Shown here piece after piece: positions 6,484-12,612 of a stretch of DNA of 39,170 nucleotides. The position numbers and the translations under genes were made by a program. The stretch comes from a virus, in the IMG/VR virus record IMGVR_UViG_3300047673_000550, positions 1-39,170 of that record; one strand, 5' to 3'. The notes below the pieces were generated by a model. That model was not told the DNA's origin and did not search any database. It was given only the letters and a program-made list of their open reading frames with translations. How positions within the stretch are numbered: the first letter of the stretch is position 1; each line of letters begins with the position of its first letter.

Positions 6484-7131
6484 TTATAAATCCGAGATTT
6501 TCCATCTCGCTCTTCCGCATATTGTCCACTCTTCAGTCATGCGGATGATTCGCTCCGGCCAATCTGGATTCAATGCAAATAGATACTGTTCACCTCCTTC
6601 CTGTCTAAGTTGCTTTAGTGTTGCAGCCTGATCACTAGATCTTTTCGCCGCCACGAAATGGCCAGGTAGAGCCTCGAGTGAAGGATCGACTACGATCTTA
6701 TCTCCCTCTAGAAACTTTGGCTCCATACTTATCCCTTCCACTCGTAGAATGAATGCTTTAGGCCCAACTGGGCCGGGAGCATCAATCCATTCTTCCGCAT
6801 CTCTTGGGTCGAAATTTCCATGGAGTTCACACCATGCCCCAGCTGCGATAGCCCCCATTACCGGCAGTTTTCTCCCCGTGTGACTTAGCAAGGTGGCGTT
6901 GTTGAACTCCCCCAGTCCATAGGGCATGTCGAGATAACCGTTGTGAAGGTTTAGAGCCTTTTCTATCTCGCGAGCTATTTGATCCCCAATTCCTTTTGTA
7001 GGGTTTTTGCCACCGAACGCACTCACCTGTGCTGGGGCTTTGCCTAACCGTTCGGCTACGTCGGTCAGTCGGAGCTTTTGCTCCGCCATCACTCTGCGGA
7101 AATTCTGTAAACGAGTGTCTGAAATTTTCAT
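6484..7131 (-). CDS. LexA-like self-cleaving phage repressor (S24)
   Basis: A 215-residue CI/C2-type repressor. Residues about 1-65 hold the helix-turn-helix (LTDVAERLGKAPAQVSAFGG). Residues about 90-215 form the S24 peptidase domain. The predicted cleavage bond is Ala97-Gly98 (AIAAGAW), the nucleophile is Ser135 (VEGISMEP) and the general base is Lys173 (AATLKQL). The Ser-Lys spacing of 38 agrees with LexA. RecA-stimulated self-cleavage would make the prophage SOS-inducible. It is transcribed divergently from the Cro-like gene. Operator copies lie at 7150-7166, about 20 bp before its ATG and so suited to autoregulation, and at 7190-7206 over the rightward promoter. Confidence 0.95.
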   Translation of the reverse strand: MKISDTRLQNFRRVMAEQKLRLTDVAERLGKAPAQVSAFGGKNPTKGIGDQIAREIEKALNLHNGYLDMPYGLGEFNNATLLSHTGRKLPVMGAIAAGAWCELHGNFDPRDAEEWIDAPGPVGPKAFILRVEGISMEPKFLEGDKIVVDPSLEALPGHFVAAKRSSDQAATLKQLRQEGGEQYLFALNPDWPERIIRMTEEWTICGRARWKISDL

Positions 7132-7149
7132 CGGCAGATTCTGGCTGGA

Positions 7150-7166
7150 TTAACCTTTAAGGTGAA
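7150..7166. promoter_or_regulatory. Operator near the repressor start
   Basis: TTAACCTTTAAGGTGAA matches the consensus TTAACCTnnAAGGTTAA with one outer half changed. It lies 18 bp upstream of the repressor ATG and so can control repressor synthesis. Confidence 0.75.
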
Positions 7167-7180
7167 TGCTAAATTTGGTA

Positions 7181-7208
7181 TTGCAAAAAATAACCCTAAA
7201 GGTTAATT
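7181..7208 (+). promoter_or_regulatory. Predicted rightward early promoter (PR-like)
   Basis: TTGCAA (7181-7186) and TTAATT (7203-7208) are 16 bases apart with the operator 7190-7206 lying between and over the -10. The arrangement mirrors the leftward promoter. Both hexamers are imperfect. Confidence 0.55.
7190..7206. promoter_or_regulatory. Operator at PR
   Basis: ATAACCCTAAAGGTTAA matches the operator consensus with two changes in the left half; the right half AAGGTTAA is identical to that of the leftward operator. Confidence 0.75.
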
Positions 7209-7230
7209 TGTGGTGACGGAGGTACAGCCC

Positions 7231-7464
7231 ATGAAGCTGCGTCAATACATACACAAATTGGATTCTGAAGCGCAGACGGCTTACGCCGAACGTTGCCGAA
7301 TCGCTGTGAGCTACCTGCGCCTTCACGTGAAGTATGCGAGCAAAGATCCTAGCGTCGCTCTGATTAAGGCATTGGCTCGTGAGAGTGAAGGCAATGTTTC
7401 GCTCGCCGAGGTTCTGGAGCATTTTGGTGTTATCGATTCAGACCCGCTCGAAAAAGTAGCTTAG
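7231..7464 (+). CDS. Cro-like regulator
   Basis: A 77-residue protein, starting MKLRQYIHKLDSEAQTAYAE, encoded divergently from the repressor. The start is ATG at 7231 with GGAGG 7 bases upstream; an in-frame GTG at 7210 lacks a ribosome site. The N-terminus resembles the YdaS/Cro type of small helix-turn-helix proteins, in which a MxLxxYxxxL start is followed by an AxR...S-x-x-Y helix pair. Position, size and the operator at its promoter point to a Cro role: binding the same sites and shutting down repressor synthesis during lytic growth. The sequence match itself is modest. Confidence 0.75.
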   Translation: MKLRQYIHKLDSEAQTAYAERCRIAVSYLRLHVKYASKDPSVALIKALARESEGNVSLAEVLEHFGVIDSDPLEKVA

Positions 7465-7467
7465 TAA

Positions 7468-7696
7468 GAAAAAAGGCGACCCAAGGGCCGCCCAGTTCCT
7501 CCCGACACGCACCACCACAGCGCTGTCGGGTCGCGATAAAGGTAGGCGGGCACACCACATGCAACCACCTCTCTTTATCGCGCTTTTCCAAGGCTCGGAA
7601 GCCTTGGTGTTGCTGCCTTTTCCACCACAGATAGGGCAGCTGTTGCGCCAGGGGTGAGCAATGGATTGCTCGCCCCGGCACGGTGCCGGTATCGAT
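7468..7696 (-). ncRNA. Candidate structured antisense RNA between cro and cII
   Basis: The 331-bp gap between the Cro-like and CII-like genes contains six inverted repeats in a row. They are 7501-7507/7524-7530, 7532-7540/7574-7582, 7588-7595/7600-7607, 7612-7617/7635-7640, 7651-7662/7665-7676 (12 bp, one G-U) and 7675-7680/7684-7689. On the minus strand a possible promoter (TTGAGA 7725-7730, TAGATC 7703-7708, 16 apart) precedes them, and an intrinsic terminator ends them at 7469-7491. This would give an RNA of about 230 bases opposing the rightward early transcript, comparable in idea to lambda OOP but in a different interval. The hairpins could equally act in the plus-strand leader. No convincing coding frame is present. 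Confidence 0.4.
7469..7491 (-). terminator. Minus-strand intrinsic terminator downstream of the Cro-like gene
   Basis: Read on the minus strand, GGCGGCCC pairs with GGGTCGCC (one G-U) and is followed directly by six T residues (A run 7469-7474). On the plus strand no T run follows. It therefore only makes sense as an end point for leftward transcription through 7490-7790, where no ordinary gene is found. Confidence 0.6.
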
Positions 7697-7795
7697 CCCT
7701 AAGATCTAGCCGGCGTTTGGGCCTTCTCAAGCCACGCGGCAAATGTATCACCACTGCATGCCGCGCGGCACTGGCAACTTACAAGGATTAATGCC

Positions 7796-8314
7796 ATGAG
7801 CCGTATCATTCTGAGCTCTCTAGACCGGGCGCAGCGGGAAGTTCTGCCGCTCGATCTCGCGCTTTACCACGCTGCACGGGACTACCCCGGCGGCGCCGCT
7901 GCCATCGCCGCCACCACCGGCCGGAATGCGACCACGCTGCAGCACAAGCTTTCCCCAACCCACCCAAGCCACACGGTGAACATTCAAGAGTTTGGCGAAA
8001 TTCTGGAGTTGACCAAGGATCGCCGCATTCTGGATGCGGTGCATGCGTTGGTCGGTGACACGACTTGGCAGGAGCTGGCCGAGGCGTACACCAATGATAT
8101 GCCCGAGACGCTGACCACCGGTATCGCGGAATACTTCCGCAAGGTGGCGGATCTGGCCGACACCTGGGCCAGGAGCATTGGTGACGGTGTCGTTACTGAC
8201 GAGGAACTGGCCGCGATTCGCCTGCAGGTGTTTCGAGGGATTCAGGGGCTATTGGGGCTTTTCAATCGCGCCACGTATGTCAACCAGACAACGCGGGGTG
8301 TGGATCGTGGCTGA
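7796..8314 (+). CDS. Phage regulatory protein CII (CP76-like)
   Basis: A 172-residue protein of the phage regulatory CII family. The N-terminal half has PLDLALYHAARDYPGGAAAI and then TGRNATTLQHKLSPTHPSHT, a helix-turn-helix arrangement in which L-x-x-K-L-x-P is the typical signature. The C-terminal half is helical and acidic and may mediate oligomerization. Such proteins activate lysogeny or early promoters in related phages. The ATG has AAGGA 8 bases upstream. It is the first gene of the rightward early group after the structured leader and overlaps the TraR-like gene by 8 bases. Confidence 0.88.
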   Translation: MSRIILSSLDRAQREVLPLDLALYHAARDYPGGAAAIAATTGRNATTLQHKLSPTHPSHTVNIQEFGEILELTKDRRILDAVHALVGDTTWQELAEAYTNDMPETLTTGIAEYFRKVADLADTWARSIGDGVVTDEELAAIRLQVFRGIQGLLGLFNRATYVNQTTRGVDRG

Positions 8315-8534
8315 TATCGCTGACTTCGCTAATGACCTAGTACAAGAGCGTATCGATCAAGCGCTCGCTGCTCGCAACGCCACCAAGCCTGCCTTGGTGG
8401 CGCATTCGTTTCTGTTCTGCGAAACGTGTGATGACCCGATCCCTGAGGCCCGCCGTTTGGCACAGCCCGGCTGCACTCAATGCGTGGGATGCCTTTCTGT
8501 CGACGAACTGAAGGGGGCTCGCCATGCTGGATGA
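8307..8534 (+). CDS. TraR/DksA-family zinc-finger protein
   Basis: A 75-residue protein from GTG at 8307, which overlaps the CII gene end. Residues 1-22 (DIADFANDLVQERIDQALAA) form the N-terminal helix with the acidic tip. Residues about 34-58 hold a four-cysteine zinc site (FCETCDDPIPEARR, then GCTQCVGC), the TraR pattern. TraR-like proteins bind in the secondary channel of RNA polymerase and mimic DksA with ppGpp. A phage copy would shift host transcription during lytic growth. An upstream in-frame ATG at 8178 would run through the CII gene and is not credible. It overlaps the primase start by 11 bases. Confidence 0.88.
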   Translation: MADIADFANDLVQERIDQALAARNATKPALVAHSFLFCETCDDPIPEARRLAQPGCTQCVGCLSVDELKGARHAG

Positions 8535-10740
8535 GGTTCTGGGGCAATTCGCCGATTACGGGCTTGAGCCCGCGCAGCCATTGGTATTCGGTAAGCTCAC
8601 TCGGTGCAAAACAGCACAGGACAAGGGCAAGGAAAAGAACGGCTGGTACATCGCCCATGAGCATCGCACTGAGAAGGGCGAGACGCTGATTTTCGGCGCG
8701 TTCGGTGACTGGCGTTCGGGTGAGTCGCAGAAGATCAAGGTCAAGGCCGGGCGGATGTCGCCGGAAGAGCGTGAGGTTATGCGCGCTCGACAGGAGGAGG
8801 CCAAGCGCCGCGCTGCAGAGATTGCGGCCAGTGCGGCACGTCGTGCAGCCAAGCGAGCGGCGGGCATGTTCAAACGCATGCCGGAGAAGGGTCGTAGCGA
8901 CTATCTGGATCGTAAGCAGATCGTCGGTATCGGTGTTCGGTATGCGCCGCGCACCGGTGCGTTCCTGGTGCCGATGTGCAACGTGCGCGACGAGATTGTC
9001 GGCCTGCAGGTGGTGTTTCCAACCAAGCAGGAAGACACCGGCCGTGACAAGACGTACTGGCCCTATGGGATGTCGAAGGAGGGCGCTTTTCACCTGATCG
9101 GTCCGCATCCGGATCCGGGTGAGCCGGTGTTGGTGTGTGAGGGCTACGCAACGGGCGCAAGCCTGCATATGGCGACGTCGCTGACCGTGGCCATTGCGTT
9201 TGACGCAGGCAACTTGCTGGTTGTGTGCAAGGCGATGCGTGAGCGCTTTGCCGGCTGCCCGTTGATCATCTGCCGGGATGATGACTGGAAGACCACCAAG
9301 CCGAATGGCGATGCGTGGAACCCTGGTGAAGAGAAGGCCAACAACGCGGCGCTGATCGTCGGTGGCCAGGTGGTTGCGCCGATTTTCTCCGGCGAGCGTG
9401 AGGTCAAGTGGACCGACTTCAACGACTTGCATGTTGCTGAAGGTTTGGAGGCTGTGCGCCGTCAGGTGCTGGCGGTGGTCAAACCGCCGGCCGCTGGTGG
9501 TTGGAAAGACATGCTGGCTCGAAGCGAAAGCGGCGCGCTGATTGCGCATATGCAGAACGTCGAGTTGATCCTGGCCAACGATGAACGCTGGGCCGGGGTG
9601 ATCAGTTACAGCGCGTTCAGTTCGAAGATCGTGAAGCTGCGTGCGGCGCCTTATGGCGGCGGCACGGGCGATTGGGCGGACATTGATGATGTGCGGGTGA
9701 TGAAGTGGCTCGCGCAGCAGTACAACTTGCGGGTCAAGGCGTCGCATGTGATCGAGGCGGTGAGCGTGGTTGCACATGACCATGCGTTTCATCCGGTGCG
9801 GCAGTACCTGCGCAAGCTCGAATGGGATCGCGTGCCGCGCCTGGAAAGCTGGCTCACGGACGTCATGGGCGTCAAGGCGACAGACTACTCGTCCAAGGTT
9901 GGCAAGCGCTGGATGTTGTCAGCCGTGGCGCGGGTTATGAAGCCGGGCTGCAAGGCTGACTCGGTGATGATCCTGGAGGGCGCGCAGGGCGCTGGTAAGT
10001 CGACGGCGATGAGCATTCTCGGCGGTGAGTGGTTCATGGATACGCCGTTTGCCCTGGGCGACAAGGACGGGTTTCAGGCGATCCGGGGCAAGTGGATCGT
10101 CGAGCTGGGTGAGCTGGACAGCTTCAACAAGGCCGAGAGCACCAAGGCCAAGCAGTTTTTCTCGGCATCCACTGATACCTACCGTGAGAGTTACGGCCGT
10201 CGCACGATGGACGTGCCGCGTCAGTGCGTGTTCGTTGGGACGACGAACCAGGACGAGTACCTGAAGGACGCGACCGGTAACCGGCGTTACTGGCCGGTGG
10301 CGTGTACCAAGGTGGATCTGGAATTGTTGCGTTCGATTCGCGAGCAGCTTTGGGCTGAAGCGGTGTTTTGCTATGACGCGGGCGACCTTTGGTGGGTGAC
10401 GCTGGATGAGGCGTCGATGTTCGGTGAGGAGCAGGACGAGCGCTTTGTGGTGGATGAGTGGGAAGGGCCGATTCTGACTTGGCTGGAAGAGTCGCAGATC
10501 GGCGAAACCACCACGGGCAGCGAGGTACTGGCCAGTGCGCTGAAGCTGGACTTTGGGCATTGGGGTAAGCCGGAGCAGATGCGTGTCGGTGCAATCATGC
10601 ATCGATTAGGGTGGCGGCGTGTGCGGTTGCCTGCGCTGGTGAAAAGTGGGCAGCGGCCGTGGGCTTATAAGAAGCCGGCAGGGTGGGGCGGTGCTTCGGT
10701 GTTGCAGCGGGAAGCGTTTGAGGAGCCTTGCTTTGATTAA
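8524..10740 (+). CDS. Toprim/VapE primase-helicase
   Basis: A 738-residue replication protein. A positively charged linker at about 72-118 follows an N-terminal domain. A Toprim domain covers about 195-320, with E206 in VLVCEGYATG and the acidic CRDDDW (250-255). The C-terminal part is a VapE/superfamily 3-like ATPase: Walker A GAQGAGKS (486-493), Walker B WIVELGELD (524-532), sensor GTTN (572-575) and the family signature TGNRRYWPV (584-592). It would prime and unwind phage DNA at the origin. The ATG has AAGGGGG 6 bases upstream and overlaps the preceding gene. Clustered TGTCCCA repeats downstream at 11.1-11.4 kb may be its origin, which is inference. Confidence 0.93.
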   Translation: MLDEVLGQFADYGLEPAQPLVFGKLTRCKTAQDKGKEKNGWYIAHEHRTEKGETLIFGAFGDWRSGESQKIKVKAGRMSPEEREVMRARQEEAKRRAAEIAASAARRAAKRAAGMFKRMPEKGRSDYLDRKQIVGIGVRYAPRTGAFLVPMCNVRDEIVGLQVVFPTKQEDTGRDKTYWPYGMSKEGAFHLIGPHPDPGEPVLVCEGYATGASLHMATSLTVAIAFDAGNLLVVCKAMRERFAGCPLIICRDDDWKTTKPNGDAWNPGEEKANNAALIVGGQVVAPIFSGEREVKWTDFNDLHVAEGLEAVRRQVLAVVKPPAAGGWKDMLARSESGALIAHMQNVELILANDERWAGVISYSAFSSKIVKLRAAPYGGGTGDWADIDDVRVMKWLAQQYNLRVKASHVIEAVSVVAHDHAFHPVRQYLRKLEWDRVPRLESWLTDVMGVKATDYSSKVGKRWMLSAVARVMKPGCKADSVMILEGAQGAGKSTAMSILGGEWFMDTPFALGDKDGFQAIRGKWIVELGELDSFNKAESTKAKQFFSASTDTYRESYGRRTMDVPRQCVFVGTTNQDEYLKDATGNRRYWPVACTKVDLELLRSIREQLWAEAVFCYDAGDLWWVTLDEASMFGEEQDERFVVDEWEGPILTWLEESQIGETTTGSEVLASALKLDFGHWGKPEQMRVGAIMHRLGWRRVRLPALVKSGQRPWAYKKPAGWGGASVLQREAFEEPCFD

Positions 10741-11092
10741 GGAGATCGATTCGCTACTTCGGTTGTGGGCGCAGGAGCTGCATTCCGAACATTCGAAAGG
10801 AGGGCTCGCTGGGGGGAACATGGTTGCGATGATGATGGAGAGCAACGGGCAACTGATCAGGGGGCGGCGGGCCTTCCGTGCGCCGCTGGAAAGTTCGTTG
10901 GACATCGAGCTGATCGTGACCAAACACCTCGCGCCGGAGCTGGTGACGGTGGTGCGTGAGCATTACTGCACGCTCGACGTGGATATGCGCCTGCGGTATG
11001 CCCACTGCGGTTGTGGCCGCGACACGTACTACCAGCGTTTGCATGAGGCGCATCTGCAGATCTTCGGCGTGATGATGGGGCTGGCTGCGTGA
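10733..11092 (+). CDS. Q-like late antitermination protein
   Basis: A 119-residue protein starting at TTG 10733, inside the end of the primase gene, with GAGGAG 7 bases upstream. It starts MIKEIDSLLRLWAQELHSEH. The C-terminal half (LAPELVTVVREHYCTLDVDM, then RDTYYQRLHEAHLQIFG) resembles the sigma-region-4-like helix-turn-helix of small phage antitermination Q proteins. Its place between replication genes and the late operon fits that role. The late operon contains several internal intrinsic terminators, which such a protein would need to override. The family match is moderate; an unrelated DNA-binding regulator cannot be excluded. Confidence 0.65.
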   Translation: MIKEIDSLLRLWAQELHSEHSKGGLAGGNMVAMMMESNGQLIRGRRAFRAPLESSLDIELIVTKHLAPELVTVVREHYCTLDVDMRLRYAHCGCGRDTYYQRLHEAHLQIFGVMMGLAA

Positions 11093-11116
11093 CCCCAGGC
11101 ATTGCTCCTGCTGTTG

Positions 11117-11166
11117 CTGTCCCACTGGCCCGTCTTGTCTCGCTGCGTTTTGATGCAGTGGGACAG
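11117..11166. repeat. Inverted repeat CTGTCCCACTG / CAGTGGGACAG
   Basis: A perfect 11-bp inverted repeat (11117-11127 and 11156-11166) with a 28-bp spacer directly after the Q-like gene. Its TGTCCCA core recurs on both strands through the 524-bp gap before the holin gene, in which I find no convincing gene. Confidence 0.8.
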
Positions 11167-11312
11167 GTGCGGGCCTTGTCGTTGTTGGGCTGTCCCACCG
11201 TCCCGCTTGCGACTGCCTCCCGCCCATGTGTGCATAGCGGGCAGCAGCACGCGCTTACGCGCGAACGCGTGTTTTTAAAATTCTTCCTTTACACGAGAAA
11301 GAAGAAAGATAA

Positions 11313-11362
11313 GTAGGACAGTGGGGCGAAGCCCCGAATTTAGGCGCTCTCAGGTGTCCTAC
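11313..11362. repeat. Nested inverted repeats with TAGGACA cores
   Basis: GTAGGACA (11313-11320) and TGTCCTAC (11355-11362) are perfect complements and enclose a GGGGC-GAA-GCCCC hairpin (11323-11335). Further TGGGAC cores lie at 11378-11383 and 11387-11393. The region may be a replication origin, a late promoter/Q-site or a structured leader. Confidence 0.7.
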
Positions 11363-11573
11363 TTCGATTCCGAAAAGTGGGACGTATGGGACACCACTGA
11401 AGCAACAGAATACCGGGGTGGTGTATTCGCCGACATTCGCTAGGCGTTCACCCTGCGTTGCCCACTTATTCACCGGGTGGCATTAAAACAGGGTTGCTGC
11501 CACCGGAATCGACCTGTAAAAAGTAGTCATCTTCGATAGGTGCGACCGCAGAGAGCGGCAGGCACCCACCACC

Positions 11574-11599
11574 AAACCCGGCCATTGCGCCGGGTTTTT
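11574..11599 (+). terminator. Intrinsic terminator just upstream of the holin gene
   Basis: AAACCCGGC / GCCGGGTTT stem around CATTGC with five T residues, ending 18 bp before the holin ATG. A terminator here would silence the late operon until antitermination occurs. Confidence 0.8.
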
Positions 11600-11616
11600 G
11601 CGTTTAGGGGTTGGCG

Positions 11617-11955
11617 ATGACAAACGAGCAACAAGCGCTGGCAGAGATGCCGATCTGGTTAGTGATCGTCCTGGCCCTAGTCGGCGGCGTATCGGGGGAG
11701 ATGTGGCGAGCCGACAAGGATGGGGCGCGAGGCTGGGCATTGTTGCGCCGGCTGGCACTTCGGTCCGGTGCCTGCATTGTCTGCGGGGTGTCGGCGATGA
11801 TGCTGATGATCGCCGCCGGCATGACGATCTGGACGGCGGGCGCCTTGGGTTGCCTGACGGCAATGGCCGGTGCCGATGTTGCCATCGGGTTGTATGAACG
11901 CTGGGCTGCCAAGCGGTTGGGCGTTTCGGAGTCGGCATCGACCGACCGAAGCTAG
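11617..11955 (+). CDS. Phage holin
   Basis: A 112-residue inner-membrane protein with hydrophobic helices at about 13-28 (IWLVIVLALVGGVSG), about 52-72 (GACIVCGVSAMMLMIAAGM) and about 75-92 (TAGALGCLTAMAGADVAIG), plus a charged C-terminal tail. Size, topology and position before the packaging genes match HP1-type holins of Pseudomonas prophages. These make the membrane lesion that lets the endolysin out. The start is ATG at 11617 with AGGGG upstream. It is separated from the endolysin and spanins, which lie at the far end of the late operon (32.4-33.5 kb). Confidence 0.8.
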   Translation: MTNEQQALAEMPIWLVIVLALVGGVSGEMWRADKDGARGWALLRRLALRSGACIVCGVSAMMLMIAAGMTIWTAGALGCLTAMAGADVAIGLYERWAAKRLGVSESASTDRS

Positions 11956-12015
11956 GTCGGTGGCCGGGTGGGGGCGCCATTTTTCCGGGTCCTCCCTGAG
12001 GGCCGCCCCCTATAC

Positions 12016-12034
12016 GGGTTAGCGAACTCGCGGG
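12016..12034 (+). other. Predicted cos site (cosN-like core)
   Basis: The segment GGGTTAGCGAACTCGCGGG contains GCGAACTCGCGGG, which matches the lambda cohesive-end core GCGACCTCGCGGG at 12 of 13 positions. It lies about 55 bp upstream of the small terminase gene, just as cos does in lambda. The lambda-type Nu1/gpA terminase encoded next to it is the enzyme that cuts such sites. By analogy the overhang would be near 12017-12028. Confidence 0.7.
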
Positions 12035-12087
12035 ATCTCTGCAGCTGAGAATTTGGCAGGGATGTCCGTCTTTTCAAAGGGTTAGAT

Positions 12088-12612
12088 ATGGGCAGATCAG
12101 TTAGCAAGGCCGACTTAAGCGAGATCGTCGGCCGTGATGAACGCACCCTGACCCGATGGCAGAACGACGGCATGCCTGTGACCGAGTTCGGCCTCGGTCG
12201 GGGCAACGAAAACCAATACGACACCGAAGCCGTCATTCAGTGGCTGATGCACCAGGCCGCACTCAACGGCAAAAAAGAATCTTCACGCGACCGGCTCGAC
12301 CGGATCCGTGCCGACCGCGAAGAACTCGCGATGGCCAAGGATCTGGGCGAGGTTGTGATCGCGGCTGATCTGGTCGAGCGTTTCGAAGCCATGATCACCG
12401 CTGCCAAAGTGGAGCTGCTCAATTCCTTTCCGGACGCGTTAGCCGCCGAATTGTCGGCGCGCTACGACGTGGAAGTTGATGAGCAGCTCATTCGCGACCC
12501 TATTGAAGCCATCCTGAGGAGGCTTTCTGACTATGACAAGGATGATGCCCCGTCAGATGGATATTCTGACGAACCGGACGATTCGGAGGGCCTTGAGGAA
12601 GACGGCGACTAA
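12088..12612 (+). CDS. Terminase small subunit (lambda Nu1-like)
   Basis: A 174-residue DNA-packaging protein. The N-terminus (SKADLSEIVGRDERTLTRWQ and then NDGMPV) is the winged helix-turn-helix of Nu1, which recognises cos. The middle (about 65-125) is a charged coiled coil for subunit assembly. The very acidic tail (DDAPSDGYSDEPDDSEGLEEDGD-like) contacts the large subunit in the family. The ATG is preceded by AAAGGG. The gene overlaps the large-subunit gene by 80 bases, so the acidic tail is read in a different frame from the large-subunit N-terminus. Confidence 0.9.
   Translation: MGRSVSKADLSEIVGRDERTLTRWQNDGMPVTEFGLGRGNENQYDTEAVIQWLMHQAALNGKKESSRDRLDRIRADREELAMAKDLGEVVIAADLVERFEAMITAAKVELLNSFPDALAAELSARYDVEVDEQLIRDPIEAILRRLSDYDKDDAPSDGYSDEPDDSEGLEEDGD

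Noticed and set aside
7430-7681. Minus-strand frame of 83 codons between cro and cII
   Set aside because: It would run through the predicted minus-strand terminator and into the Cro-like gene. Its sequence follows the hairpins, so a structured RNA is the simpler reading.
8329-9792. Long antisense frame of 487 codons opposite the primase gene
   Set aside because: It is the usual shadow of a GC-rich gene. The primase frame has complete Toprim and ATPase motifs, whereas the antisense product is His/Arg-rich without any motif.
11089-11316. Open frame from GTG overlapping the Q-like stop (75 codons)
   Set aside because: The translation is of low complexity, ends in a Lys run and follows inverted repeats rather than codon preference. 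The region is better explained by repeated TGTCCCA elements.
11470-11580. Possible phage tRNA ending in ACCACCA
   Set aside because: No acceptor, anticodon and T-arm set can be folded. Only a simple GGTGGCA/TGCCACC hairpin and the later terminator are present.
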